This document shows positions 1 through 9,475 of a DNA stretch of 46,487 nucleotides, piece by piece (positions within the stretch are counted from its first letter, which is position 1; each line of letters opens with the position of its first letter). Origin of the DNA: Marinomonas transparens (GTDB lineage: Bacteria; Pseudomonadota; Gammaproteobacteria; Pseudomonadales; Marinomonadaceae); NCBI RefSeq assembly GCF_016463975.1, contig NZ_JAEMNX010000029.1, forward strand, positions 1 to 46,487. Direction: 5' to 3'. The notes beneath the pieces are model-generated. The model did not search any database, had not been told where the DNA came from, and worked only from the letters and a program-made list of their open reading frames with translations. The position numbers were made by a program, and so were the translations under genes.

Positions 1-925
1 CCCCTAGGCCTTTTTCAGTACCGATCAAGCGAATACGGTTGGCGTACATGCCACCGATGGCAGCGACATCCAGTGAGAAGCCTTCTTTTTCCCCAGTAGA
101 GCGAGCCTTTACGGACTTGTCTTGGTAATCAATGAGGTTATCACCGGTAATGATGGTGGCTTGGTTGGCCCACATTTCTGCGTTTAGGCTGACACTGCGA
201 GCCAGTATGTCTACTTCGTCGGTGTCCGTGTCGTTAAACCCTAACCCTGTGATGTCCACATCCCCTCGGGACACATCAAAGCCACTTAGGTTACCAAAGG
301 CATCAAACACCGATGCGCCAGTGGTTAACATGCCGCGACTGGTGTTGATAAAGCCACAGCCATTACAGGTAATGCCACTTTGGTTGGCGATAATCAGCTG
401 GGCTCTTTGCCCTGCGATCTCCATATACCCATTCAAAGCACTGCGACTATTGCCCAGTACTTCGTTCAGAATAATACCCGCGCTTTTACCGCCTAAGCGC
501 TTATTGCCATCCACATAACCTGCCAATTTGGTTTGCACTATGGCCGTCGAGTTGTTGAAGATTAAACCTTTAGCATCGACATTCAGTTCATTGTATTGAT
601 TACGGGACACGCCTTTGACGCTCGGTGCATTGATATTAACGATCGGCACACCATTGGCCGCCGTATCAAACGCAGGGGCATGGGCGGTATTCGCCGCCGA
701 CACGCCCTGCGCCAACAAGACACCCGGCATAGAAAAATACGAAGACAGCAGAATTAAGGCAATATGTTTTTGGTGTTTACGACAAGGTGCCAACAAAGAT
801 TGATGAGACGAATAACGCGGAATAGGACGAACAGAAAAAATAAAAAGAGAAGCCTTTTTATTGAAAGAAAAACGACCAACAATCACATGCCATATTTTAA
901 ACAACCGAATCACAGGTAACATCAT
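1..925 (-). CDS. Filamentous haemagglutinin-type exoprotein (TpsA), 5' part only
   Basis: This frame stays open from 925 to the left edge, about 308 codons, so only the N-terminus is present. After a long basic leader with a hydrophobic stretch it shows the TPS secretion domain: an early NGVPIVNI segment, then IANQSGITCNGCGF, a variant of the NPNGI plus CxGC signature of the family, then GGMYANRI further on. Such proteins are exported by a partner TpsB and act as adhesins or contact-dependent toxins; the C-terminus that would decide this is outside the window. Two ATG codons stand side by side at 925 and 922, behind an AGGGATGGG stretch. It follows the TpsB gene by 32 bases, so the two are probably one operon. 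Confidence 0.93.
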   Translation of the reverse strand, partial: MMLPVIRLFKIWHVIVGRFSFNKKASLFIFSVRPIPRYSSHQSLLAPCRKHQKHIALILLSSYFSMPGVLLAQGVSAANTAHAPAFDTAANGVPIVNINAPSVKGVSRNQYNELNVDAKGLIFNNSTAIVQTKLAGYVDGNKRLGGKSAGIILNEVLGNSRSALNGYMEIAGQRAQLIIANQSGITCNGCGFINTSRGMLTTGASVFDAFGNLSGFDVSRGDVDITGLGFNDTDTDEVDILARSVSLNAEMWANQATIITGDNLIDYQDKSVKARSTGEKEGFSLDVAAIGGMYANRIRLIGTEKGLG

Positions 926-957
926 TTTCCCATCCCTGAATAACGTTTAATAAAAGA

Positions 958-2679
958 CTAAAATGCGGCTGACAGCATCAAACTCACTTTAGAATCATGT
1001 GATTTAGCATAAGGGCCATGAGCCAAAAAAGGTTCAGCAATAAAGAAGTCATAGCCAACGCCAAGTAATTCCCCTTTAAGCCCTAAGCTAATTCCCATCA
1101 GTGTATTGCTTAAGCCTTCTTCGTCTTCTTCATTTTCTACCTGACCAATATCCAACCCCAAATAGACCGTACTAGACAAGTCTTCCATTTCGAAAGGTAA
1201 CGCTAAATCGTTTCTTAATCGCCAACCATTTACAGCACTGAGTGATTCAACGCCAGTAAACCCCCTAACGGTATAGCGCCCTCCAATAGAAAACCAATCA
1301 AGAGAATAAATGGGCGTATCGGCATACTGCATAAAAAAGCGGCCAGAATAATTCAACGGCTTTTCCAGCAAGGAAAAAGGCGAGCTAATGGAAGCCACCA
1401 TGGTATAAAAGCGATAGTCAGGTTGCGCACTACTCGGATCTGCATCAGGGTCTACTTCTGTTGCACCAAGCACTCCCGCAATTCCCTGATGGGCACTCAG
1501 AGAAACATCAAGTACCGCTGATTTAATATAGCGTCTATAAGATCCTCCAAACTCCAGTTCAGTAAGATTACGACTCTGATTCTGAATCTCTGTATCATTG
1601 TTAAAACTGCGTCTTTTACGCGTTTTGAGGGAAGCAAATAAATTGGCCTTTGTTTTATTATCTCTAAACACCACCCTATTCAAGGATATTTTTTTATCTT
1701 TCCCCAAACCACTCAATTCAAAATCTATTACATCTCCGGTAACTTTTTGACGATAGTCAAACCAACTAGTATTCGCCTCTAGTAGCCAATAGCCCATGGG
1801 TAAACTCCAACCGAATGAAGTGCTATTTGACGCGCCTGTTTCTGCCTGTCGAGCCCTTGACCCAGAAAAACTCAAACTGTCTTGAACACCCAATACATTG
1901 TCTAAGGTTGCTCCATACGACACCGGATACCTTCCTGTTTGTGCGCTACCACTGTCATCAATGGAGGCGTTCACTGTCCACGGCTTCTTAGAAACCACTT
2001 CAGCCACCAAAATACTGGCCCCACCATAACTGCCCGGCTCTATCTTAAATTCAACACTTTGTGATTGCAGTCGATTCAGTTGATCAACAGCTTGCTCCAT
2101 GTCCCTAAGGTTAAGCACCTTTCCGGGGTACATGGGCAGTGCGTTTTCCCAGATAAATAAGTAATCATCTGGGAAAACAATTTTTTCAATAACACCAGCC
2201 TGTATTTCTATTACCAGTAAGCCAGAAGCAATATTTTGCTCTGGCAATACTGCTCGCGATGTCACATACCCCTCTGCCAAAAGCTTTTGATCAATCAAAC
2301 GTACGTAGGCAGAAATCGCCTCATGACCAATACATTGGCCAATATAACCCTCGCCATTTAATTTAGCCCATTCAGACAGTAGGCCTTCGATCTGAATTTC
2401 CTTAATAAAAAAACAATGTGTCTCTTCAGGTAATTCGGTAATAGGTTCTACTTCGGGCAATTGAATCGGTGGAGAAGTGTTCTCCAATTTTTTATCTAAG
2501 CTTTCTTGTGCTGCCTTGTCTCGTAGCCGAAATTCCGTTGCGTTACTAGAAGTAGTAGACGAAGGTATGGGATCAGCTGCTTTAACGGGTAACGCCATAC
2601 CATAATAAGAAAAAATAATAATAAATAGATTTAGACAACTTCTAACTCTTATGGGACACGATGGCACAACCCCCTCCAT
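958..2679 (-). CDS. Two-partner secretion outer-membrane transporter (ShlB/FhaC/HecB family, TpsB)
   Basis: The 573-residue protein has a hydrophobic N-terminal segment compatible with a signal peptide, a linker rich in P and E, a POTRA region at about residues 88-168 and a C-terminal beta-barrel. The barrel holds the conserved VRGF loop-6 motif (in GGRYTVRGF) and the chain ends in phenylalanine, as many outer-membrane barrels do. Known TpsB proteins recognise the TPS domain of the partner in the periplasm and pass it through the outer membrane. The partner lies directly downstream. No clear ribosome binding site precedes the ATG at 2679, so the exact start is less certain than the gene. Confidence 0.95.
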   Translation of the reverse strand: MEGVVPSCPIRVRSCLNLFIIIFSYYGMALPVKAADPIPSSTTSSNATEFRLRDKAAQESLDKKLENTSPPIQLPEVEPITELPEETHCFFIKEIQIEGLLSEWAKLNGEGYIGQCIGHEAISAYVRLIDQKLLAEGYVTSRAVLPEQNIASGLLVIEIQAGVIEKIVFPDDYLFIWENALPMYPGKVLNLRDMEQAVDQLNRLQSQSVEFKIEPGSYGGASILVAEVVSKKPWTVNASIDDSGSAQTGRYPVSYGATLDNVLGVQDSLSFSGSRARQAETGASNSTSFGWSLPMGYWLLEANTSWFDYRQKVTGDVIDFELSGLGKDKKISLNRVVFRDNKTKANLFASLKTRKRRSFNNDTEIQNQSRNLTELEFGGSYRRYIKSAVLDVSLSAHQGIAGVLGATEVDPDADPSSAQPDYRFYTMVASISSPFSLLEKPLNYSGRFFMQYADTPIYSLDWFSIGGRYTVRGFTGVESLSAVNGWRLRNDLALPFEMEDLSSTVYLGLDIGQVENEEDEEGLSNTLMGISLGLKGELLGVGYDFFIAEPFLAHGPYAKSHDSKVSLMLSAAF

Positions 2680-3027
2680 GGTTAAGGCAATATGATGTAG
2701 GAAACTACACTTTGATGACTACATAAAACCACATAAACATTACATTTCTCTATACAGAAGAGGCTCTTTCATTTCGTTTTATGTAAACAAATGTAAGCGC
2801 CACCATATACAAGAGAATCAACGTCTGATGTTTATAACGAACTTTGGCCTAAATCAGAATAAAGCTCTGATCAAATATGGAACAATACGAGCAATTGATT
2901 AGTTTTTTTCACCTAATGGAGTATTTTTTATCGTTTGTCTTAACCGGCCTTGGTTTCTATTATACAAAGCATTGAAACAGCGCTCGCTTTAGCGCTTTTA
3001 ACCCAATACAAATAAGGGAGCTACATC
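2680..3027. promoter_or_regulatory. Divergent promoter region of tpsB and the 70-residue gene, with a short dyad
   Basis: These 348 bases separate two divergent genes. A dyad TGTAG-GAAA-CTACA lies at 2696-2709, just upstream of the tpsB start, and could be an operator. The rest is AT-rich, with repeated ACATAAA and ATGTAA words. No sigma-70 promoter stands out enough to name. Confidence 0.4.
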
Positions 3028-3240
3028 ATGAACAACATCAAACCTGCTACTGATTTACTAGACAACATCAATACTTCTTACATGAGCGAAGCGGACAAAA
3101 TCACAGCACTTGCAAACGCTCAACGTGCTGAATTTATCGCTGATGTTATGGCGCTTGTTGTTGGCGGCACTAACAAAACGATTAAAAAAGTTGTATCAAT
3201 CACGAAAAACCTAGTGCCTTCTTTTGCTCAGCACGCTTAA
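3028..3240 (+). CDS. Small hypothetical protein, 70 residues
   Basis: A well-spaced Shine-Dalgarno AAGGGAG precedes the ATG. The product has a polar first half and a second half that could form an amphipathic helix, ending in a K-rich stretch and PSFAQHA. The pattern ANAQRAEFIADVM is faintly like the small DUF1127/RSP_7527-type proteins of proteobacteria, but I cannot assign it. It has no signal peptide or clear membrane span. It is transcribed away from the secretion pair and stands alone, with about 600 bases before the next gene. Confidence 0.6.
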   Translation: MNNIKPATDLLDNINTSYMSEADKITALANAQRAEFIADVMALVVGGTNKTIKKVVSITKNLVPSFAQHA

Positions 3241-3834
3241 TACGATTGCTCCTAAGAGGTTTCGCAGGGCTTAAAATAGGCTAACAACGCCATTTTATTG
3301 CATCCTGCTTAACCACAAGGACTCTCTACTCAACCCCCTCTTTCTATTATTCCGTTTATTCGCTACTTTTACCTGCAATATTGATGGGCATGTGCTCGCC
3401 AATTTTTCATGCCCAGAACACTCAATAAACCGCCCCGAGTAAAGCCAATCCTATCTCACTCATCAAGCACAGCTTTGCCTATTGGCCAACAATAGACCCT
3501 ATTGTCAGCAACTAAATTACTTGTCACTGAAAAGACTCTACTTATATGGCAAAGCAAGTAAAAAAAGATAACAAGCAACAATTCTAGGTAACATCTAGTT
3601 TTATATAAGAAAAGGCTGTACAACCCCTTCCAACAAAAAATATGAGCGCAGAAAGATACGAAAAGCTCCTCATACTGACCTACAATTAGTCGTAATATTT
3701 ACACATACCTGACAAATAGAACTTGCTTGATTCAGAACAATTGGATAACAGAAATTTAAATCTTTTCTTGAAACAGCACTTTGATACAAAGCAAACGTTA
3801 CGAAGAGATGCTGAATGCTAAAGGAGAAGCAATC
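3241..3834. other. Intergenic region before the large exported protein
   Basis: Roughly 590 bases with no convincing gene, tRNA or repeat. It must carry the terminator of the small gene and the promoter of the gene at 3835. A TTG codon at 3781 is in frame with the large gene but has no ribosome binding site. Confidence 0.5.
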
Positions 3835-6800
3835 ATGAAAAAATCAATTCTAAATTACCAACACACATCCCTACACTCATCCCTAATAGGTCTGCTGATA
3901 TCATTTAGTAGCGCACACGCAGCAACAATCCATCCAGAGCTAACGGCTTTTTACCCTATCACTGTTATACCAGATGTTCCGGCATTAGATATCACCACCG
4001 CTAGCATACAAGATGGTCAATATACTGCTCCCCACATCCCGGCAATTCGTACCAGTAACGATGGTAGAGTAGGGCATTATATTAAACGCCCTGGCGGGAA
4101 CACGCGCTTTTTTACAGCAATCCGACCGGAGGCAATCACCACCGACTTCGATCTATTAGAGCCCGGTATTCCGCCTGGTTTTTTAAGCGATATTGTCTCC
4201 CATAACATGGGAGGAGGACATCACACCACCTTGTGCGATGGCAGTTCGGTATTTCCCGACAGTATCAATGAAAATGCCATTATTAACCCCAAACAATGTG
4301 GAGACAATGATTGCTACGAGTTGTCTTTAATTAGTTCTGGCAGCACTGCCGATGGCATGAGACTTATCCGTAGTAAATTCAGCGTAGAAATTGCCTCCCC
4401 TAAAACACCAGAAGCCAATATCGTTAATATCACTCAAATAGAAGGAGACAGTTTTGGCCCTTCTATGCCTAATGTACATAGGTTTCTTGAGCCGATGTTT
4501 ACAGGTGATGGACGACTCGTAGTATTTCGGATGCGGCCAGCAGGACAGCCTATCGAGTTTGAATGGCAGACCAATGATGGAACGATTAAAAGCGGTTCCT
4601 ACGATATGGTTTATGGCGTTATTCCTGACGATGCGGAAGCCTGTGATATCACTAAAATGCAAGGCCCTTACCCAATTACACATGCTCCCTTCGATGCCAA
4701 GGTGAATAACAAATATGGCTTTGCGAAACAGCCATTCCGGGATTCGGAAGGCAATGTTTTAGTCAATGGTGAACCATTAAAAGGAACCTATCCATGGATT
4801 GACCGTGAAGGCAGCAATATCTTTTTTACCGCGATACGTTCAAGGCTATTTTATAACACAGGCTATGCTGGCATTGGATGGCGCGCTCGATATGATTCGC
4901 GCTGCCTTGAAGATTGTGCTGGCCCAGCGAATACAGAAGATGGCCTTCATGCCCAAGGTGTTTTAGTAATGGGGGCTTGGACCAACGGTAAAATGGTTTT
5001 GCTAGATGGTGCGTATGCCAACGCAGACTCTGGCTTGGCCAGCACAACAGACGCTCAGAAAGAAGTCAGTCTCTACATAGACGAACAAGGCAATTCTGTA
5101 TGGGAGCGAGTCGGTGCATCAAGAGATACACGGGATGCTGTACTTCCTCCCATGGGGGCTAAAAACACAACCTTCATTGACTCAATAGAAAATATTTTTA
5201 ATTACAATCCCAATTTAGTACCCAGCACTCCTAGAGATGTAGTATGGCGATTTAGCACAGGCAGAGCCACTGCAGATGTGGCCTTTGATGATTTCCTAAA
5301 CCAACATAGTATTATTATTGCCAATATGAATGCCTCAATCACCCACGATGTTGGTGACGAAGGGCCGATCAAGCAGAGCTACACTAGAAACGATCTCAAT
5401 ATGCGTCATAACGATGGCTTTGACAGTACCTACACACATGGAGGAAGAGGTTTCACCCTAGCACCTCGTATTCAAAATGCAGCCACGGGGCCCAACGAAT
5501 TCACCCCAAATTATGGAGTCACTCACGGTAATATACGTATTGAACCCATTGCTAAAGGAGGCATTATTGGTAAAGGCTTATGGTTAGATGGTGTGTCTGG
5601 TGTCTCTTTTGACATTGGTAAACCACTGGATCAAGCTTTCGTCAGTGTATTTTTAGACCCTCGCCAGGTCGATGATCAACAAAGCAAACGCATATTAAAC
5701 TTTGCGGATGGCTCTACTCTAGATGTGTCTCATTCGACACTACGCTACCAGGTAGAAGGCAGTTCAGAGCAAGATATGCTATTTGAAGCTGACCTATCAG
5801 GGTTTGCTTTGACCGACAAAACATGGCGGCACCTTGCCCTACAGTTCCACCCAGTAGACCAAGAAACGGTAAAAATTGATGTTTTCCTTAATGGATTTTT
5901 ACTCACGCAATGGACAACCCCACAGCATCAGGCATTTATAACAGGGCCTATCGTGCTTGGAGCATTAACAGAAAGTAGCGACAATGGTTTTCGAGGCTGG
6001 TTAGATGACTTTAAAGTATTCGCCTATCGTCCTGACTTAGAATCCACTTGTAATCATGGCTATGGCACACTAGTCGGTATCCCAGCGGACTCTCAAAATA
6101 CTAAATGGTCACAAATAGCATCCCAATATTCAGCAACCAGTCATCAACGTATATCTGACGCGATAGACCAAACACAATATGGCACCTATCCACAATATGC
6201 TTGTGTACACAACTACACAGAAGAACGAGGTTTTGCAAAAGAGAAAGCGGCTAACCCAGACCTATTCACCGCAGAAAACAAGACAACGTTAAGACAGCCA
6301 TTTATCTTCCCAGAAGGGCCTTTACATTGGAACCAACCTAGACCCGATAGTAGCAACAATGCATTTTGTCTAGAGTGTCACGTCAACGACACTAACTTTG
6401 CTCCTCTTTCCGTGGCGGCATTAACGATAGATACGACAATAAACACACAAGATGATTTACGTCGTCAACCCATGCAACCGCCACGTTGGATGACTGGTAC
6501 AGCGCCCAATATATTTTCTGAGTGTGAATATAATCAGTCAATTTTAGGCGAACTAGGGACCTTGGTTGACCAATGTGACTTACCAAAAGAACGGCCTAGC
6601 CTTGAGTCTAATATTCTCTATCGACTTATTCATGTGGGTACTGGCTACCCTGTTCGTGTTGAGACCTGGGACACAGTAGCAAAACATTCACAACAAGGTT
6701 TTCCAGTCACACTTGAAACAGGAGGGCTTGATGCATGTGACAGTGCTGAATGTGATTTTATAGTAAAAACGCTTAATGATGGTAAGCAGTCCATAAACCC

Positions 6801-7095
6801 CACAAACGGGGTCATCACAAGAGCGTTGGGAGTATTAGGACTAGGGGCAAGAATCTACAATGGGCAAGATCTATCGCACGTCATCCTCAGAAGAAATGCA
6901 AGGTTGATAGAAAATTGCACCGACAATGATTGTGACTTTAACATTGTCCCACTAGGCCAAGATAAATTCAGAATTGAAGCAATAGAAGGTTACTCTATTG
7001 CTAAACTTGAAAATGATAGTCGCCTTAAAACCATACCAACAGAAGATTGTCATTCACAGGTTTGTGAATTTGAATTTGTGCCCCATGTACCATAG
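3835..7095 (+). CDS. Large exported protein with LamG-like domain, one CXXCH haem-type motif and CX4C repeats
   Basis: I chose the ATG at 3835 because AAAGGAG lies nine bases upstream and a signal peptide follows (MKKS, hydrophobic core, cleavage after SAHA). The mature protein of about 1055 residues is periplasmic or surface exposed. A concanavalin/LamG-like jelly roll lies at about 580-733, recognised by GLWLDGVSGVSF, the KTWRHLALQF strand and GWLDDFKVFAYRP. Residues 845-849 are CLECH, a covalent haem c attachment motif. The C-terminal 130 residues hold three C-x4-C-[DE]-F units (C968/C973, C1028/C1033, C1072/C1077); a fourth C-x4-C lies at C155/C160. Spacing of the last three resembles a beta-trefoil. 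I know no characterised homologue; substrate binding or electron transfer at the surface is only an inference. Confidence 0.85.
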   Translation: MKKSILNYQHTSLHSSLIGLLISFSSAHAATIHPELTAFYPITVIPDVPALDITTASIQDGQYTAPHIPAIRTSNDGRVGHYIKRPGGNTRFFTAIRPEAITTDFDLLEPGIPPGFLSDIVSHNMGGGHHTTLCDGSSVFPDSINENAIINPKQCGDNDCYELSLISSGSTADGMRLIRSKFSVEIASPKTPEANIVNITQIEGDSFGPSMPNVHRFLEPMFTGDGRLVVFRMRPAGQPIEFEWQTNDGTIKSGSYDMVYGVIPDDAEACDITKMQGPYPITHAPFDAKVNNKYGFAKQPFRDSEGNVLVNGEPLKGTYPWIDREGSNIFFTAIRSRLFYNTGYAGIGWRARYDSRCLEDCAGPANTEDGLHAQGVLVMGAWTNGKMVLLDGAYANADSGLASTTDAQKEVSLYIDEQGNSVWERVGASRDTRDAVLPPMGAKNTTFIDSIENIFNYNPNLVPSTPRDVVWRFSTGRATADVAFDDFLNQHSIIIANMNASITHDVGDEGPIKQSYTRNDLNMRHNDGFDSTYTHGGRGFTLAPRIQNAATGPNEFTPNYGVTHGNIRIEPIAKGGIIGKGLWLDGVSGVSFDIGKPLDQAFVSVFLDPRQVDDQQSKRILNFADGSTLDVSHSTLRYQVEGSSEQDMLFEADLSGFALTDKTWRHLALQFHPVDQETVKIDVFLNGFLLTQWTTPQHQAFITGPIVLGALTESSDNGFRGWLDDFKVFAYRPDLESTCNHGYGTLVGIPADSQNTKWSQIASQYSATSHQRISDAIDQTQYGTYPQYACVHNYTEERGFAKEKAANPDLFTAENKTTLRQPFIFPEGPLHWNQPRPDSSNNAFCLECHVNDTNFAPLSVAALTIDTTINTQDDLRRQPMQPPRWMTGTAPNIFSECEYNQSILGELGTLVDQCDLPKERPSLESNILYRLIHVGTGYPVRVETWDTVAKHSQQGFPVTLETGGLDACDSAECDFIVKTLNDGKQSINPTNGVITRALGVLGLGARIYNGQDLSHVILRRNARLIENCTDNDCDFNIVPLGQDKFRIEAIEGYSIAKLENDSRLKTIPTEDCHSQVCEFEFVPHVP

Positions 7096-7151
7096 TTAAT
7101 TATCAAGCTCAGGTTAATAACAAGCGTTTGGAAAACGATGAAAGTAAAGCG

Positions 7152-7238
7152 ATAACACTGTAAAACGGAGCAATGCTGCTAAAAGGGTTTATGGTCAATT
7201 GATATATCCTTTTAGAGCATTCCCGTTGTTACAGTATC
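7152..7238. terminator. Large imperfect hairpin between convergent genes
   Basis: The arm ACTGTAAAACGGAG...GCTAAAAGG at 7156-7185 pairs imperfectly with CCTTTTAGAGCATTCCCG...TACAGTATC at 7208-7238, across a loop of about 22 bases. It lies between two genes that converge, so a bidirectional terminator is the simplest reading; a small decayed insertion element is the alternative. Nothing else is seen in the gap from 7096 to 7397. Confidence 0.45.
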
Positions 7239-7397
7239 AATGGTTTAATGATGCTATTGGCTTCCTGCCGACCTCCCTTTCACGCCTTCCGACTTAACCA
7301 CAAGCGCTTCTTTTCTCTTGCTCCATGTCTAATATCAACATGACCACACCGACAGTATTTTTTTGATAAAAACCTATTAACAAAGCACTTCAATAGG

Positions 7398-7811
7398 CTA
7401 TTCGACCTGTCGCTCCAGCAACACTTCTTTCAAAGCAAACATGCCATTTAATGCTGCAGGAAAACCCGTATAGACAGACATTTGTAGTAATACTTCTTTT
7501 ACTTGCTCTTCGCTACAGCCAGCATTTAACGCTGCATTTAAATGCACTTTCAACTGAGGCCGACAATGGCCTAATGCGGTCAGCGCTGCCACCGTGGCGA
7601 TCTCCCTAGACTTGAGGTCTAACCCCGGCCGCGAATAAATATCTCCAAATGGATACTCAATAGTAAACTTAGCCAAGTCTGGACAAATGTCTTGTAGGCT
7701 CTCTATCACCTTGTAGCCCGCCTCCCCATCAATACTAGCCAGCCGCTCTAAACCTAAATCAAATCTTGAATTGCCCATCGCGATACTCCCATCAATCTTG
7801 TTAGAAGCCAC
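7398..7811 (-). CDS. Carboxymuconolactone decarboxylase family protein
   Basis: The 137-residue product has the all-helical CMD fold signature: SREIATVAALTALG, then HLNAALNAGCSEEQVKEVLLQM and a glycine-proline turn, YTGFPAALNGM. The CXXC pair of peroxidase members such as AhpD is absent, so this is a decarboxylase-like or unassigned member rather than a thiol peroxidase. It follows the MerR gene by 27 bases on the same strand, so the regulator probably controls it. In many proteobacteria a MerR gene next to a CMD gene answers an organic stress signal; the inducer here is unknown. Confidence 0.85.
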   Translation of the reverse strand: MASNKIDGSIAMGNSRFDLGLERLASIDGEAGYKVIESLQDICPDLAKFTIEYPFGDIYSRPGLDLKSREIATVAALTALGHCRPQLKVHLNAALNAGCSEEQVKEVLLQMSVYTGFPAALNGMFALKEVLLERQVE

Positions 7812-7838
7812 ACCTTACAAGTTAGAGTTCCCTCTAAG

Positions 7839-8195
7839 TCAATTCATTTTGTTACTTTTGTACCAATTGATTTTACTCTCCAAGGCCTCCAAGTGGCTTA
7901 ACTGCAAAGCGATATGCCTTGTTAAATAGGCTTGATGTTGCTCTAAAAGCTGCTGACGCTCAACTAGGGTACCCTTGCCTATTTCTCGCAACTCAGCGTA
8001 TTGCAAAATGTTCTCTAGGGGCATACCAGTCTCTTTCAAGCGCACAATAAAACCCACCCACTCTCGATCTTTATTCGAATAGGATCGATGGCCACTAGCA
8101 TTACGTCGAATATTTTTCAGTAACCCTATTTTTTCATAATAACGAAGCGTATAAGCCGATAACCCAACTTGCTTCGAGAACGCTTGCATGTTCAT
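7839..8195 (-). CDS. MerR family transcriptional regulator
   Basis: The N-terminal winged helix-turn-helix is clear: AFSKQVGLSAYTLRYYEKIGLL, with the second wing RRNASGHRSYS, then the LKETGMPLENI region. The C-terminal part (about residues 75-118) is a helical dimerisation coil. No cysteine cluster for metals is present, so an organic inducer is likely, as in NmlR/AdhR-like members. It is divergent from elaA, 64 bases apart, and upstream of the CMD-family gene, which it probably regulates. Confidence 0.9.
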   Translation of the reverse strand: MNMQAFSKQVGLSAYTLRYYEKIGLLKNIRRNASGHRSYSNKDREWVGFIVRLKETGMPLENILQYAELREIGKGTLVERQQLLEQHQAYLTRHIALQLSHLEALESKINWYKSNKMN

Positions 8196-8259
8196 AGCAC
8201 CATTTCCTAGGCATAATATTAACAGTCCATCCTTTCACATTACTGATAAAGAGAAAAAC

Positions 8260-8727
8260 ATGATCACATGGCACTGCCAGTCATTTAGTGAACTATCCAC
8301 CCACACCCTCTATGACTTGCTCAAACTACGTTGCGATGTGTTTGTGGTAGAGCAAAACTGCCCTTTCCCCGAATTAGATGGTCTGGATCCCCTTGCCGAC
8401 ACTCGACACCTGTATGCGCTACAAGACAATAAAGTCATTGCTTACGCCAGACTTTTAGCAAAGGGCGATTGCTACTCTTCTCATTGCAGCATAGGACGTG
8501 TTGTCGTCGCAGAGAAACACCGCAAAGCCCAAATAGGCCACGTATTAATCAGCAAAGCCATTCAACAAGCTTTTAGCTTATGGCCCAATACTGATATTAA
8601 AATTGGCGCCCAATCACGTCTTGAAAACTTCTATAAAAGCCATGGCTTTTTGACTTGCTCTGCTCCCTATATGGAAGACGATATAGAGCATTACCTTATG
8701 ACCTTAACCTATCCAACCGACACCTGA
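8260..8727 (+). CDS. elaA: GNAT family N-acetyltransferase, ElaA type
   Basis: The sequence matches the ElaA family along its length: LYDLLKLRCDVFVVEQNCP, then LDPLADTRHL, IAYARLL, the acetyl-CoA-binding IGRVVVAEKHRKAQIG and the end GAQSRLENFYKSHGF. The start at 8260 (155 residues) gives the family's usual N-terminus; a longer frame from 8188 would overlap the divergent merR start. Its substrate is unknown even in E. coli. The 3' end overlaps the convergent uracil-DNA glycosylase-type gene by 19 bases. Confidence 0.9.
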   Translation: MITWHCQSFSELSTHTLYDLLKLRCDVFVVEQNCPFPELDGLDPLADTRHLYALQDNKVIAYARLLAKGDCYSSHCSIGRVVVAEKHRKAQIGHVLISKAIQQAFSLWPNTDIKIGAQSRLENFYKSHGFLTCSAPYMEDDIEHYLMTLTYPTDT

Positions 8728-9335
8728 AGCAACGTCTTCACTCGCGCTTTAAGTATGGGCAAAACATCAACTTCAAACCAAGGGTTTTGCTTTAGCCAGC
8801 GATTATTTCTTGGGCTTGGGTGGGGTAATGCTAACTTGCCCTGTTCTAACCAAAAAGACCACTTTTTCACCTGTTCTGTAACCTTACCAGAACAACCTAA
8901 ATGGTAGTCTTGGGCATAAGCGCCCAATACAATGGTCAGTTCAATCTTGCTCAACTGACTCAACAGGTCCTCACGCCACTGAATGGCACACTCAGGTCTC
9001 GGCGGTAAATCACCTGACTTATTGCTGGCTGATTTACCGTTTTTAAAAAAACTATTGCCGGGAAAGCAAAAGCCCATGGGCACAATAGCCACCTGCTCGG
9101 CATCATAAAAAACATCTTTTGTAATACCTAGCCAATCTCGTAAGCGATCGCCACTCAAATCATCAAACGGTCTCCCCATATCATGGGCTTTTTGTCCCGG
9201 TGCTTGGCCTGCGATCAATAGTTTCGCTTCTGGATGGATCTGAATAATAGGTTTGGGAGGCAAAGGAAGAGAATCAGCACAGTACTGACAGCTCAAAATT
9301 TTGCTTTGTAATACAGTAAAAGTGTCTTCTATCAT
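8709..9335 (-). CDS. Uracil-DNA glycosylase family protein
   Basis: The protein (208 residues) carries the UDG-fold motifs: GQAPGQKAHDMGRPF at about 43-57, which binds uracil and water, and LPHPSPRNN near residue 171, the DNA-intercalating loop. CQYCAD near the N-terminus resembles the cysteines that bind iron-sulphur in family 4/5 enzymes, but only two cysteines are evident there, so a cluster is doubtful. It is likely to remove or recognise damaged bases. It overlaps elaA tail to tail by 19 bases. Confidence 0.85.
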   Translation of the reverse strand: MIEDTFTVLQSKILSCQYCADSLPLPPKPIIQIHPEAKLLIAGQAPGQKAHDMGRPFDDLSGDRLRDWLGITKDVFYDAEQVAIVPMGFCFPGNSFFKNGKSASNKSGDLPPRPECAIQWREDLLSQLSKIELTIVLGAYAQDYHLGCSGKVTEQVKKWSFWLEQGKLALPHPSPRNNRWLKQNPWFEVDVLPILKARVKTLLQVSVG

Positions 9336-9475
9336 CTACCCAGCCTATGAAACAAACTACCGATTATCAAATGCTTTCACCCACTTTATGCCAGTAGAAT
9401 TGAATGAATTTGTTCTTTGCTTCTGCCATCAGGATAAGTAATCTCTTTAAACTCTCAATCATGAAGAAGCAGCCA

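Noticed and set aside
132..803. Open frames on the plus strand opposite tpsA
   Set aside because: They are shadows of the tpsA frame, which has clear TPS-domain motifs on the minus strand.
4327..5047. Minus-strand frames inside the large exported protein
   Set aside because: No ribosome binding site or motif; the plus frame continues throughout with a signal peptide and domains.
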